From the NCBI RefSeq assembly GCF_002310815.1, contig NZ_CP011033.1, forward strand, positions 868,001 through 932,000: 64,000 nt of DNA, written 5' to 3'. The position numbers and the translations under genes are program-made. The notes beneath the pieces were generated by a model. That model did not search any database and was not told the DNA's origin. It saw nothing but the letters and a program-made list of their open reading frames with translations. Below, piece after piece: positions 55,072 through 62,933 of the stretch; the first letter of the stretch is position 1; each line of letters begins with the position of its first letter. This DNA comes from Pseudoalteromonas tunicata. GTDB taxonomy: Bacteria; Pseudomonadota; Gammaproteobacteria; Enterobacterales; Alteromonadaceae.

Positions 55072-55084
55072 ACAAAGGAAAGTT

Positions 55085-55537
55085 ATGAGAATTATTCTTG
55101 CTCTGTGCTTTTTATGGGCTAATTCATTGTTAGCTTGTGGAGAAGATGAAACAGTTGAAATAGAACCATTCGCTAAAATGGAGCAAGATTATAATTTCGA
55201 AAACCTAATAGGTTATCAGGTATTTGTTCCTGAAATGTTTAAAGGGTACTATTTGACGTCATTCTATTTAGGAGTTAAAGACTCTATAGCTGCAAGTTTA
55301 GATTTCTCAGAAGCTTTTGGGTACAAAGGATACTACTCAGTTATTTTGCAAGTTAAACCTGAAAAACTAGATGCTCTAAGCATAACCCTTAGTTACTCCA
55401 CGACAAAAGACAAAAAAGGTATGGTCATGTGTGGAGAGCGGGTACCGTTGAATTTAAGAGAGTTGTTGGATGCAAAACAACCAAAAATGGTTATACCTCC
55501 ACCGCCACCACCTAGAGAAGTTAACAACGGAGTGTAA
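55085..55537 (+). CDS. cassette 7: small lipoprotein-like protein
   Basis: 150 residues with a lipoprotein-type signal (WANSLLACGED; Cys18). The mature part begins acidic (EDETVEIEPF) and contains YQVFVPEMFKGYYLTSFYLGVKDSIAASLDF; the C-terminus is a proline run (IPPPPPPREVN). No family recognised. AAAGGAAAG precedes the ATG. An intact cassette with clean attC on both sides. Confidence 0.75.
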   Translation: MRIILALCFLWANSLLACGEDETVEIEPFAKMEQDYNFENLIGYQVFVPEMFKGYYLTSFYLGVKDSIAASLDFSEAFGYKGYYSVILQVKPEKLDALSITLSYSTTKDKKGMVMCGERVPLNLRELLDAKQPKMVIPPPPPPREVNNGV

Positions 55538-55542
55538 TTTGT

Positions 55543-55643
55543 GTATAACAAGCGCCTAAACCAAGGACTCAAAATGCTTGGCTTGAGCTCCTTCGTCGCT
55601 AATTTTAGCCAAGTATTTTTCGCCGGTTAGGCGAGCGTTAGCT
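55543..55643 (+). other. attC site of cassette 7
   Basis: R'' GTATAAC to R' GTTAGCT, 101 bp. AAAATGCTTGGCTT… faces …AGCCAAGTATTTT. GTGTATAAC mirrors the cassette start GTTATACAC. Uninterrupted. Confidence 0.82.
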
Positions 55644-55655
55644 TCAGGAAGAAGT

Positions 55656-56276
55656 ATGAATTCTAATTACAAACCATTTTTTACTATTGCTATATGTATT
55701 TTAACGGTGTGCGTTTCTTTCTTTGTGGCTTACCAAATATCAGGCTCAATACTCGGTAAATCCCGAATTATTTATCTTGCTGATTATGGCGGTCTAACAG
55801 TTGAAAGCATCAAAGAGTTTGAGATATGGCGATTTATAACTTCGCAGTTTGTTCATGTCCATCAGAAGCATATGATGTATAACGTTTTATCTATATTGTT
55901 CTTAGGCGTTCTTCTGGAACGTAAAATTGGATTCAGATATACGCTATCCATTTGGTTATTTGCGGGAGCTATAGGAACTCTATTTACAACACAATTTGGA
56001 TCGCCTCCTTGGAATACCGGCACAGGTGCTTCGCAAGCCGCATTAGGCTTTGCCGGTTTTGCGCTAGTTTTTTATACAGTTAAGTTTAGGCGGGAATACA
56101 TACTTTTAGCTGCTATCCTCTTTGCTGTTTTGCCAGCACTGTATTTAGATCTCAAAACCGCAGGATACCCTAAACCCGGACATTCATTAAGTTTCATTAT
56201 TGGTTCTGTTATAGCAGTTTGGTATTTATATAAATCGGAAAAGAAAGAAGCGGTTACAAAGTATGAACAAAGCTAA
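55656..56276 (+). CDS. cassette 8: rhomboid intramembrane serine protease
   Basis: 206 residues with six hydrophobic helices. WRFITSQFVHVHQKHMMYN contains the conserved WR motif of loop 1 and the H-x-x-x-x-N of TM2; the catalytic serine is Ser126 in GTGASQAALGFAG (GxSx) and the catalytic His176 lies in KPGHSLSFIIG, 50 residues later as in GlpG. The dyad is intact, so it should be active on membrane protein substrates, which are unknown. Rhomboids are unusual as cassette cargo. Confidence 0.9.
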   Translation: MNSNYKPFFTIAICILTVCVSFFVAYQISGSILGKSRIIYLADYGGLTVESIKEFEIWRFITSQFVHVHQKHMMYNVLSILFLGVLLERKIGFRYTLSIWLFAGAIGTLFTTQFGSPPWNTGTGASQAALGFAGFALVFYTVKFRREYILLAAILFAVLPALYLDLKTAGYPKPGHSLSFIIGSVIAVWYLYKSEKKEAVTKYEQS

Positions 56277-56365
56277 CAAGTTACTAAATTTCGTTCCGGC
56301 CACAAACAGCGTGGCCTCCACGGGACTGCCTACGCTGCGCTGCGGCAGCCCATTAGTAATGCGTT
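56271..56365 (+). other. attC site of cassette 8
   Basis: R'' AGCTAAC to R' GCGTT, about 95 bp; AAGCTAAC mirrors the cassette start GTTAGCTT. AAGTTACTAAATT… faces …ATTAGTAATGCG. R' is cut by MITE copy B. Confidence 0.8.
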
Positions 56366-56512
56366 GAGGCTGTAGAATTACTCATTTGGTCAAGTTTTTA
56401 GGTGCTTTAAGGGGTCTCAAATGCATTGCTTAGTACGAGATTGTCGCTTAGAAAGCGATAAAGGAGGTCAAAAAAATGGCCAAATTTATAAAAATAGAAA
56501 TTCTACAGCCTC
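56366..56512 (+). mobile_element. MITE copy B at an attC core
   Basis: 147 bp, ends GAGGCTGTAGAATT/AATTCTACAGCCTC, perfect terminal repeats. About 97% identical to copy A by eye; hairpin TCGCTT/AAGCGA, AAGGAGGT and the same 13-codon ORF ending in the core TAG. The group II intron begins four bases after its end. Confidence 0.87.
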
Positions 56513-56516
56513 GTTA

Positions 56517-58451
56517 GTGCGTCAAGCGAAGCTTGATGCATCTTGCAGGGTGCAAGTCCCTGTCGGGTAAGGTTTAACTCACCACCCGTATCGAGTGTTG
56601 CGCCTATGGCGGAGCTGTTTTTTTTTTCAGCGAACAAGATAGGTGAAGCGTACACAGAGAATTAAGTAGGCCACAGGGGATCCGTGTCCCTGAAGTGCTG
56701 AGATCGCTCCGATAAATACAGTCTGACTGACGAGGTTTGTAACGCCACTGAAGTCCAAGCAAAGCAACCGTAATGAGTGAGGTTGTGGCGAGTCAGCGGA
56801 GTTATTAAGCCGTGGCATGTTTAAAGAGATGCATCAGGAACTTGAGAGAGCCAAAGGTGTTCCGCAAGGACGCGGTAGGGAAGCTAAGTCAAAAGCAAGG
56901 CCAACGATGACCCTTTGGCAGTCAGACCAGTTCGTAGTAGTTTGAGACGGGAAAGCCGATCACATGGCGAAGGGGCTGGCAGTTATATCACGTGTTTAGC
57001 AGACACATAGGCCGGACAATGTAGGGCTGGACTCACTATGATAACCGAACTAAACGCGATCACATTTAAATCACAGCGCCACCCCAAACACAGGTTTCAG
57101 AACTTATACGGATTACTAAGGGAAGATTTCCTGTATCAAAGTTGGGGTCAGCTCAATAAACAAGCAGCCGCTGGTATTGATGGCATCACCATGCCTGCTT
57201 ATCAGCAGCAACTTGTTGGCAACATTACTCGACTGAGCGATGCCCTGAAGCATAAGCGCTTTCGAGCCAATGACATCAAACGTGTCTTTATTCCCAAAGC
57301 AAATGGCAAACAGAGACCGCTGGGCTTGCCCACGGTGGATGATAAATTGGTGCAACAAGGCGTGAGCCAGATATTGCAAAGTATCTGGGAAGCGGATTTT
57401 CTGCCCAATAGCTATGGCTACCGACCGAATAAAAGCGCCCATCAAGCGGTGCACAGTTTAGCGTTGAATCTTCAGTTTAAAGGATACGGTTACATTGTGG
57501 AGGCTGACATTAAAGGCTTCTTCAACAACCTTGATCACAACTGGCTGATGAAGATGCTCAAACAACGCATTGATGACAAAGCCATGCTGAGTTTAATCAG
57601 CCAATGGCTTAAAGCCCGCATAAAATCACCTGAAGGGGTATTTGAATACCCGAAAAGCGGTACGCCGCAAGGGGGGATCATTAGCCCGGTACTGGCGAAC
57701 ATCTACCTGCATTACGCACTCGACTTATGGTTTGAAAAGAAAGTAAAACCCCGAATGCGTGGCCGCGCGATGCTCATCCGGTACGCCGATGATTTTGTGT
57801 GTGCGTTCCAGTACGCCAACGATGCTGAGCGATTTTACGAGGTGCTGCCAAAACGACTGAAGACTTTTATTTAAACATAAGCAATTTAGAAGTGGCAGAG
57901 GAGAAAAGCTCACTGCTACGATTTAGTCGATTTCACCCGAGTCGAAAACGGCAATTTGTGTTTCTTGGTTTTGCCTTTTACTGGGCAAAAGATGCACAGG
58001 GAAAACCTCGACTCAGGCGGCGAACAGGGGCGGAAAAGCACCGCGCCAGCATGAGCGAGTTTTACCAATACATCAAAGCCAAGCGGTCAAACAAGCTCAA
58101 CACTTGGATGCCGCAACTGAAACGCAAACTGATGGGATACCGAAATTACTTTGGCCTGCCAGACAACAGCTGCAGCCTTGATAGATTGTACAGTTATGTG
58201 TTGCACAGTTTATACAAATGGCTGAATAGGCGCAGTGGCAGACGCAGTTACAATTGGAGTAATTTCAAGAAGATGCTAATGTATTATGCAATTGAGCGAC
58301 CAAGAGTGAGTAAGCGATTTATTCACGTAGATTGGTACTAGGAGCGTGTTGATTTACACGCGTGAATATATAACTGAAGAGCCGGATGCGGTAATTCCGC
58401 ACGTCCGGATCTGTGTGGGGTCGGCCCAGTAATGGGTCGCTCTACCACGAT
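56517..58451 (+). mobile_element. group II intron inserted in a cassette core site
   Basis: Begins GTGCG, the group II 5' consensus. Domain V lies at 58379-58411 (GAGCCGGATGCGG…CCGCACGTCCGG; catalytic AGC) and domain VI follows; it ends …CGAT, satisfying the AY rule. With these limits the flanks join as GTTA|TGTGC, which exactly mirrors GCACATAAC at the end of the same cassette. Encodes an RT without an endonuclease domain, as in class IIC introns, some of which target attC. Subclass not proven; orientation is the same as the cassettes. Confidence 0.85.
57038..58341 (+). pseudogene. group II intron reverse transcriptase/maturase, frameshifted
   Basis: RT domain with AAAGIDGITMPAYQQQL, KRVFIPKANGKQRPLGLPTVDDKLVQQ, the SYGYRPNKSAHQAV block, VEADIKGFFNNLDH, GTPQGGIISPVLANIYLH and the active-site YADD. 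The frame breaks near 57872, where about 14 extra bases follow LKTF; the maturase (X) domain continues as NLEVAEEKSSLLRFSRFHP…YRNYFGLPDN and the DNA-binding region ends at 58341. No HNH endonuclease. The intron is probably immobile unless supplied in trans. Confidence 0.88.
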
Positions 58452-58472
58452 TGTGCAAGGAGTGTACGAAAT

Positions 58473-59051
58473 ATGAATATTGGAATATATATATACGATA
58501 ATGCAGAGGTTCTTGATTTTTCAGGACCATTTGAAGTATTAAGTACTGCAAAGCGATTGGAAGATAATAACTGGAATATATTCTTGGTTGCAGAAGAATG
58601 TCGTATTATCCAAGCACGAGGAGGGTTTCCAGTTCAACCTCATTTTACTTTTGATTCACATCCTGACATTGATATTCTAATTGTGGTTGGTGGCGTTCAT
58701 ACAGAAGAAGTGAAAAATTCAAATGTAGTATCTTGGGTTTCACAGGTTGCAAGTAAATCTCAAAGGGTGCTATCAGTTTGCACTGGTGCTTTTATTTTAG
58801 CGGAAGCTAATTTGTTAAATGGTTTAACGGTAACTACTCACTGGGAAGATATTGCGGATCTTAAAGCAGACTATCCAGCACTAAACGTTGTTACTGACCG
58901 TCGTTGGGTTTCGGATGGAAAATATATCACCTCAGGTGGAATCTCAGCTGGAATAGACATGAGTCTGCATTTGGTAACAGAGCTTGCTAACCTAGATTTA
59001 GCTGAGAGTACTGCAAACCAAATGGAATATCAGTGGCAAAAATGCACATAA
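58473..59051 (+). CDS. cassette 9: DJ-1/PfpI family protein
   Basis: 192 residues. The nucleophile elbow SVCTGAFILAEA places a reactive Cys near 103, with the glutamate in LDFSGPFEVL upstream and THWEDIADL following; YITSGGISAGIDMSLHLV completes the GATase1-like pattern of the ThiJ/PfpI-AraC group, here without a DNA-binding domain. ATG 58473 has AAGGAG ten bases upstream; the longer ORF would start inside the intron. Role possibly isonitrile hydratase-like or glyoxal detoxification; undetermined. Confidence 0.87.
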   Translation: MNIGIYIYDNAEVLDFSGPFEVLSTAKRLEDNNWNIFLVAEECRIIQARGGFPVQPHFTFDSHPDIDILIVVGGVHTEEVKNSNVVSWVSQVASKSQRVLSVCTGAFILAEANLLNGLTVTTHWEDIADLKADYPALNVVTDRRWVSDGKYITSGGISAGIDMSLHLVTELANLDLAESTANQMEYQWQKCT

Positions 59052-59141
59052 CAAGCACTTTAAACGGAACTAAAACAGTTGGCTACGTTCCGCTTCGCTT
59101 CACATTTTAGCAAATTTTTATCAGCCCATTATTGGGGCGTT
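59046..59141 (+). other. attC site of cassette 9
   Basis: R'' ACATAAC to R' GGCGTT, 96 bp. GGAACTAAAACAG…and…CACATTTTAGC arms; R' is cut by MITE copy C. Confidence 0.8.
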
Positions 59142-59287
59142 GAGGTTGTAGAATTACTCATTTTGTCAAGTTTTTAGGTGATTTAAGGGTTCTCAAATGC
59201 ATTGCTTAGTACGTGATAGTCGCTTAGAAAGCGATACGGGAGGTCAAAAAATGGCTAAATTTATAAAAATAGAAATTCTACAGCCTC
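59142..59287 (+). mobile_element. MITE copy C at an attC core
   Basis: 146 bp, ends GAGGTTGTAGAATT/AATTCTACAGCCTC. Compared with A and B it has one A fewer between GGGAGGT and ATG, and a silent GCC to GCT change in codon 2 of the 13-codon ORF, which is otherwise unchanged. Confidence 0.86.
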
Positions 59288-59316
59288 GTTAGGCCAAGAG
59301 TATTTAAGAGCAGAGT

Positions 59317-59793
59317 ATGTCGATAGAAATAATCAAGGAAGCAGCATGGCCTGAAATACTAAAACTACAATCAGAGGTCTATCAGCTTGTCGACCCCGAA
59401 AGTCTTGAGGTGTTAAAGGACAAATGGAGCAGAACCCCCAAATGCTGCTTTATCTATCGAGACTGTGAAGAACTAAAGGGTTATTTGTTAGCGCACTCTT
59501 GGAATAAAGAGCAGCCTCCGAAGTTGTTTAACGCCTTACCTAAAAATACTGAAGGGGACATCTTGTTTCTTCATGACTTGGCAATTGCAAGCTCATCATT
59601 TTGCCAAGGTATTGGTTCCAAACTGATGAAGCATCTGGTTGGGATTGCAACTGGTTTGGGTTTCAAAGAAATTAGGTTGGTTTCAGTCCAGAACTCAGAG
59701 ATGTTTTGGCAAAGGCAAGGTTTTAAACCGTTGCCAGAAAAAGTGTGCAAAAGTTATGGTGCTGATGCGCAATTGATGTGGCGAAAACTCTAG
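59317..59793 (+). CDS. cassette 10: GNAT-family acetyltransferase
   Basis: 158 residues. FIYRDCEELKGYLLAHSW, ILFLHDLAIASSSFCQGIGSKLMKHLVGIATGLGFKEIRLVSVQNSEMFWQRQGFKPL: the Q-G-I-G-S acetyl-CoA loop and the terminal beta-strand are clear. Acceptor unknown. It is not closely similar to the cassette 3 enzyme. The stop codon overlaps the start of the attC R'' (GGCCTAAC). Confidence 0.85.
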   Translation: MSIEIIKEAAWPEILKLQSEVYQLVDPESLEVLKDKWSRTPKCCFIYRDCEELKGYLLAHSWNKEQPPKLFNALPKNTEGDILFLHDLAIASSSFCQGIGSKLMKHLVGIATGLGFKEIRLVSVQNSEMFWQRQGFKPLPEKVCKSYGADAQLMWRKL

Positions 59794-59802
59794 GCCTAAC
59801 AA
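59794..59802 (+). other. attC of cassette 10, R'' half (rest lost)
   Basis: GCCTAAC, mirror of the cassette start GTTAGGC, then AA and IS110 copy 2. The right part of this attC is absent, apparently deleted with the far end of the IS. Confidence 0.78.
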
Positions 59803-60505
<703 letters not shown>

Positions 60506-60614
60506 CTAAAATTTAGTTTTTACTGCTCATTTTATGAAGTAATTGGATTATTAATAGTGGTTATAATGCGTTTAACCTTGGTGCTCTGTGTGGTGAAAAG
60601 TTGCTTTTTATACT

Positions 60615-60756
60615 ACAGAAAAGCCGCAAAACCCACATTAGATCTCTATTTTAAATATCTATATCAACCCGACTAAATGATTGAATCACAATAGGAACTC
60701 AGTTATCGTTTATAGACTAATAAAAATAACTTTAAAATGAGTAAATCTACAGGCTC
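60615..60756 (+). mobile_element. solo right end of an IS1182-like element (1)
   Basis: Matches the last ~140 bp of the IS1182-like copies, ending GTAAATCTACAGGCTC|GTTAGGT. No left end or transposase remains. The preceding 60503-60614 has no recognisable content. The whole join (IS110 to IS1182 end) looks like a deletion scar. Confidence 0.78.
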
Positions 60757-60786
60757 GTTAGGTATTTTTAAAGCAATGGAGTTGTA

Positions 60787-61248
60787 ATGAAGTTTATTTT
60801 AAAAATTGGATTATTATTAGCGTTCTTAATTCTTTCAAAGACAACGTTTGCTGCAAGTTGTGATTCAACCTGCCAGTTAAACCAGATTAACTCATATTTT
60901 ACAGCTTTAGATAAAATTAACCGTAAAGGTTCAACCCTCAATGATATCGATTCATTGTTGGATTTAACTCATGATGACGTCAAATATATTCATGTAGAAT
61001 ATGAGGCTAACTTTACTAAAGAATCATGGCGCAAGGCATTTTTAAGGAACCTTGAGCGTGGAGCGTACCAAAACAGTGCTAATAATGAGATGCGTATTAT
61101 AAATACTATCTTTGGAAAAAATCATACAGCAATTGAATATTCTAATGGTGTTATTCAACAGGATGGTACTTGGCAGCAAACAGAGTCTTTACTTGTTTTA
61201 TTTGGCTTTAAAGATGGCAAGATATCATTAATCAAAGAGTTGTGGTGA
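60787..61248 (+). CDS. cassette 11: small secreted protein, SnoaL-like
   Basis: 153 residues with a Sec signal peptide (cleavage near FAASC, 22). The mature part, YFTALDKINRKG…DVKYIHVEYEANFTKESWRKAFLRNLERG…IEYSNGVIQQDGTW…LLVLFGFKDGKISLIKELW, follows the cone-shaped NTF2/SnoaL fold pattern ending in a ligand-pocket strand. No catalytic assignment. AATGGAGTTGTA precedes the ATG. Confidence 0.72.
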   Translation: MKFILKIGLLLAFLILSKTTFAASCDSTCQLNQINSYFTALDKINRKGSTLNDIDSLLDLTHDDVKYIHVEYEANFTKESWRKAFLRNLERGAYQNSANNEMRIINTIFGKNHTAIEYSNGVIQQDGTWQQTESLLVLFGFKDGKISLIKELW

Positions 61249-61252
61249 AAAT

Positions 61253-61326
61253 GCCAAACAAACAATTTAAGAGTGGATCGTAACGCGTGGCAATTTTGCT
61301 GTGCGTTTCGCAAAGCTGTTTACGAG
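61253..61326 (+). other. attC of cassette 11, left part
   Basis: GCCAAACAAACAATTTAAGAG…AACGCGTGGCAATTTTGCTGTGCG resembles the left half of the long Vibrio-type (VCR-like) attC. R'' is degenerate (AAAC for TAAC). The right half is missing, replaced by IS relics. Confidence 0.65.
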
Positions 61327-61372
61327 TGTGATGTATTCTTTGTTATCGGTGACCTCGGTGATGATAAATCGG
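61321..61372. mobile_element. relic of an IS110 non-coding end
   Basis: CGAGTGTGATG and ATTCTTTGTTATCGGT occur here in the same order as CGAGTGTGATG (47873) and ATTCTTGTTATCGGT in the bridge-RNA region of IS110 copy 1, with the part between them shortened. Suggests a third, mostly deleted IS110 element. Confidence 0.5.
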
Positions 61373-61410
61373 TTTTTCATAAAAAAGGTCGAAATCAGGA
61401 TGTACTTTTT

Positions 61411-61557
61411 AAGCTTATAAACTCCGCTAAACCCCCATAAGTTCATAATTTTAAATACTAAAGTAATACCGACTAAATGATTGAATCATAATAGGAACTC
61501 AGTTATCGTTTATAGACTAATAAAAATAAGTTTAAAAACGAGTAAATCTACAGGCTC
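61411..61557 (+). mobile_element. solo right end of an IS1182-like element (2)
   Basis: Ends GAGTAAATCTACAGGCTC|GTTAATA. Very similar to solo end 1 over the last 90 bp (ATGATTGAATCA, TAATAGGAACTCAGTTAT), more distant from the two full copies, so these ends form their own subgroup. Confidence 0.78.
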
Positions 61558-61583
61558 GTTAATATACAAAAAGGATTTTGCTA

Positions 61584-62189
61584 GTGTTTGAAAGTATTGC
61601 GATCTATTCTGGGTTAATTGCAACAATCTGGATCTTTATTGGTGTTTATGTTGCGAGTCGATTTTATAATGGTTACAGCCATTCTAAACAATTTTGTAGT
61701 GAATTAGGTGCAACAGGCAGCCCGACAGAAAAATTGTCACCCTTAATTAATAATTACCCGCTAGGCTTTCTCTTTTGCTTTTTCGGTTGGTATTTGGCGC
61801 AGTTATCAAGTGTTTCAATTTTAGTAAATATTGCGGGTTGGTTGGTTATAGCTCATGGCATCGGTACATGGGTAGCTGGTTATTTTCCTATGGACGCTGA
61901 TCCATTTACTAAGAATCCTACTTTTAATTGTAAGATACATTCTTGGGCTGGATTTATTATGTTACTTTCGCTAGTTGTAGCGCCAATATTAGTATCCATA
62001 AGTCCAACAACAGAAGCTATCCCTCTATATTTCCGTATTTTTTCAGTTGTTTCTGTTATCGCTGCTGTTTATTATCTATTTGCTATGGTTAAAGCCGTAA
62101 AATCTCAAAGTAACCCGGGTATTCAACAACGTATTTCTTATGGCATTCAGCTAATTTGGTTAAGTGCCTTTTCATTAGTGTTAGCGTAG
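61584..62189 (+). CDS. cassette 12: DUF998 membrane protein
   Basis: About 201 residues, six predicted TM helices, starting FESIAIYSGLIATIWIFIGVYVASRFYNGYSHSKQF. The family pattern CSELGATGSPTEKLSPLINNYPLGF and AGYFPMDADPFTKNPTFNCKIHSWAGF (periplasmic Asp/His residues) identifies DUF998. Function unknown. I prefer GTG 61584, with AAGGA eight bases upstream, over TTG 61578, whose spacing would be only two bases. Confidence 0.83.
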   Translation: MFESIAIYSGLIATIWIFIGVYVASRFYNGYSHSKQFCSELGATGSPTEKLSPLINNYPLGFLFCFFGWYLAQLSSVSILVNIAGWLVIAHGIGTWVAGYFPMDADPFTKNPTFNCKIHSWAGFIMLLSLVVAPILVSISPTTEAIPLYFRIFSVVSVIAAVYYLFAMVKAVKSQSNPGIQQRISYGIQLIWLSAFSLVLA

Positions 62190-62760
62190 TTGTAAACTAA
62201 CACATATGAGCCGATTTCCCGTCAATAGGCATTACTTATCTTTCTGACCGCGCAAGCGGTCAAAGCCAAATCAATCAACAAACTCATCTACTTCGTCTGT
62301 CGGTTAGCTGTTAAATCGTCGTGCTGTTAATAAAAGTATGCAAACACATATAGTGGCTTTGTGAGTGCGAAATCTTTAACAAAAAAAATGCTGCCTAACG
62401 TTTTTTAATCCATTGAAATGTTAGGGCACTACGACTTAATGGATTTAGGAGGTAGAGCGACGCAGGAAGCCAAAGCCGAGACATTTATCGGTTAACCCTA
62501 AGATGGCACTATTCAAGTCATAGGTGCTTTTTGCACAATTAGTTTCGGGCTCATTTTTACTGGAAACGGCTTTGTTGATTATATTAATGTGTGCTAGGTA
62601 TCACTTTTGAAAATCAAGAATGGGTAATCTAACTTAAATAGCATTTGGCATAGTACAGCCAACAGGGACTGGTATCTTGCCTGTGTTGATAATTCCCCCT
62701 ATAAACAAGCTTCTCATCCTCGGTGAAGCGCAGTGCCTCTGTAACTTTGTGGTGGAAATA
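62190..62760. other. degenerate cassette DNA without ORF
   Basis: About 570 bp with attC-like fragments: AAACTAACACATATGAGCC after the DUF998 gene, CGGTTAGCTG near 62302, and TGCCTAAC…GTTAGGGCA (62393-62427), plus the inverted pair AATCCATT/AATGGATT. No coding potential seen on either strand. Probably collapsed gene-less cassettes and IS debris. Confidence 0.5.
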
Positions 62761-62870
62761 GCCTTTAAATCTCAAAGCAAAACCGACTAAATGATTGAGT
62801 CAAAATAGGAACTCAGTTATGGTTCGTTGATTAATAAAAACAAATTAAAAACGAGTAAATCTACAGGCTC
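62761..62870 (+). mobile_element. solo right end of an IS1182-like element (3)
   Basis: Ends GAGTAAATCTACAGGCTC|GTTAGCT; mid-part ATGATTGAGTCAAAATAGGAACTCAGTTATGG. Left end missing. The third solo end at a cassette core. Confidence 0.78.
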
Positions 62871-62933
62871 GTTAGCTGCAGCGAATATGCTAGTTTTCTC
62901 TACGTGATAAAATAATAAAAGGAAGTTTCTCTC

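Noticed and set aside
58413-58472. Longer start for the DJ-1/PfpI protein
   Set aside because: It would begin inside the group II intron; ATG 58473 has its own RBS.
48135-59290. Evenly repeated ~147-bp units as a CRISPR or satellite array
   Set aside because: Copies are thousands of bases apart, have terminal inverted repeats and target duplication, and no cas genes are present.
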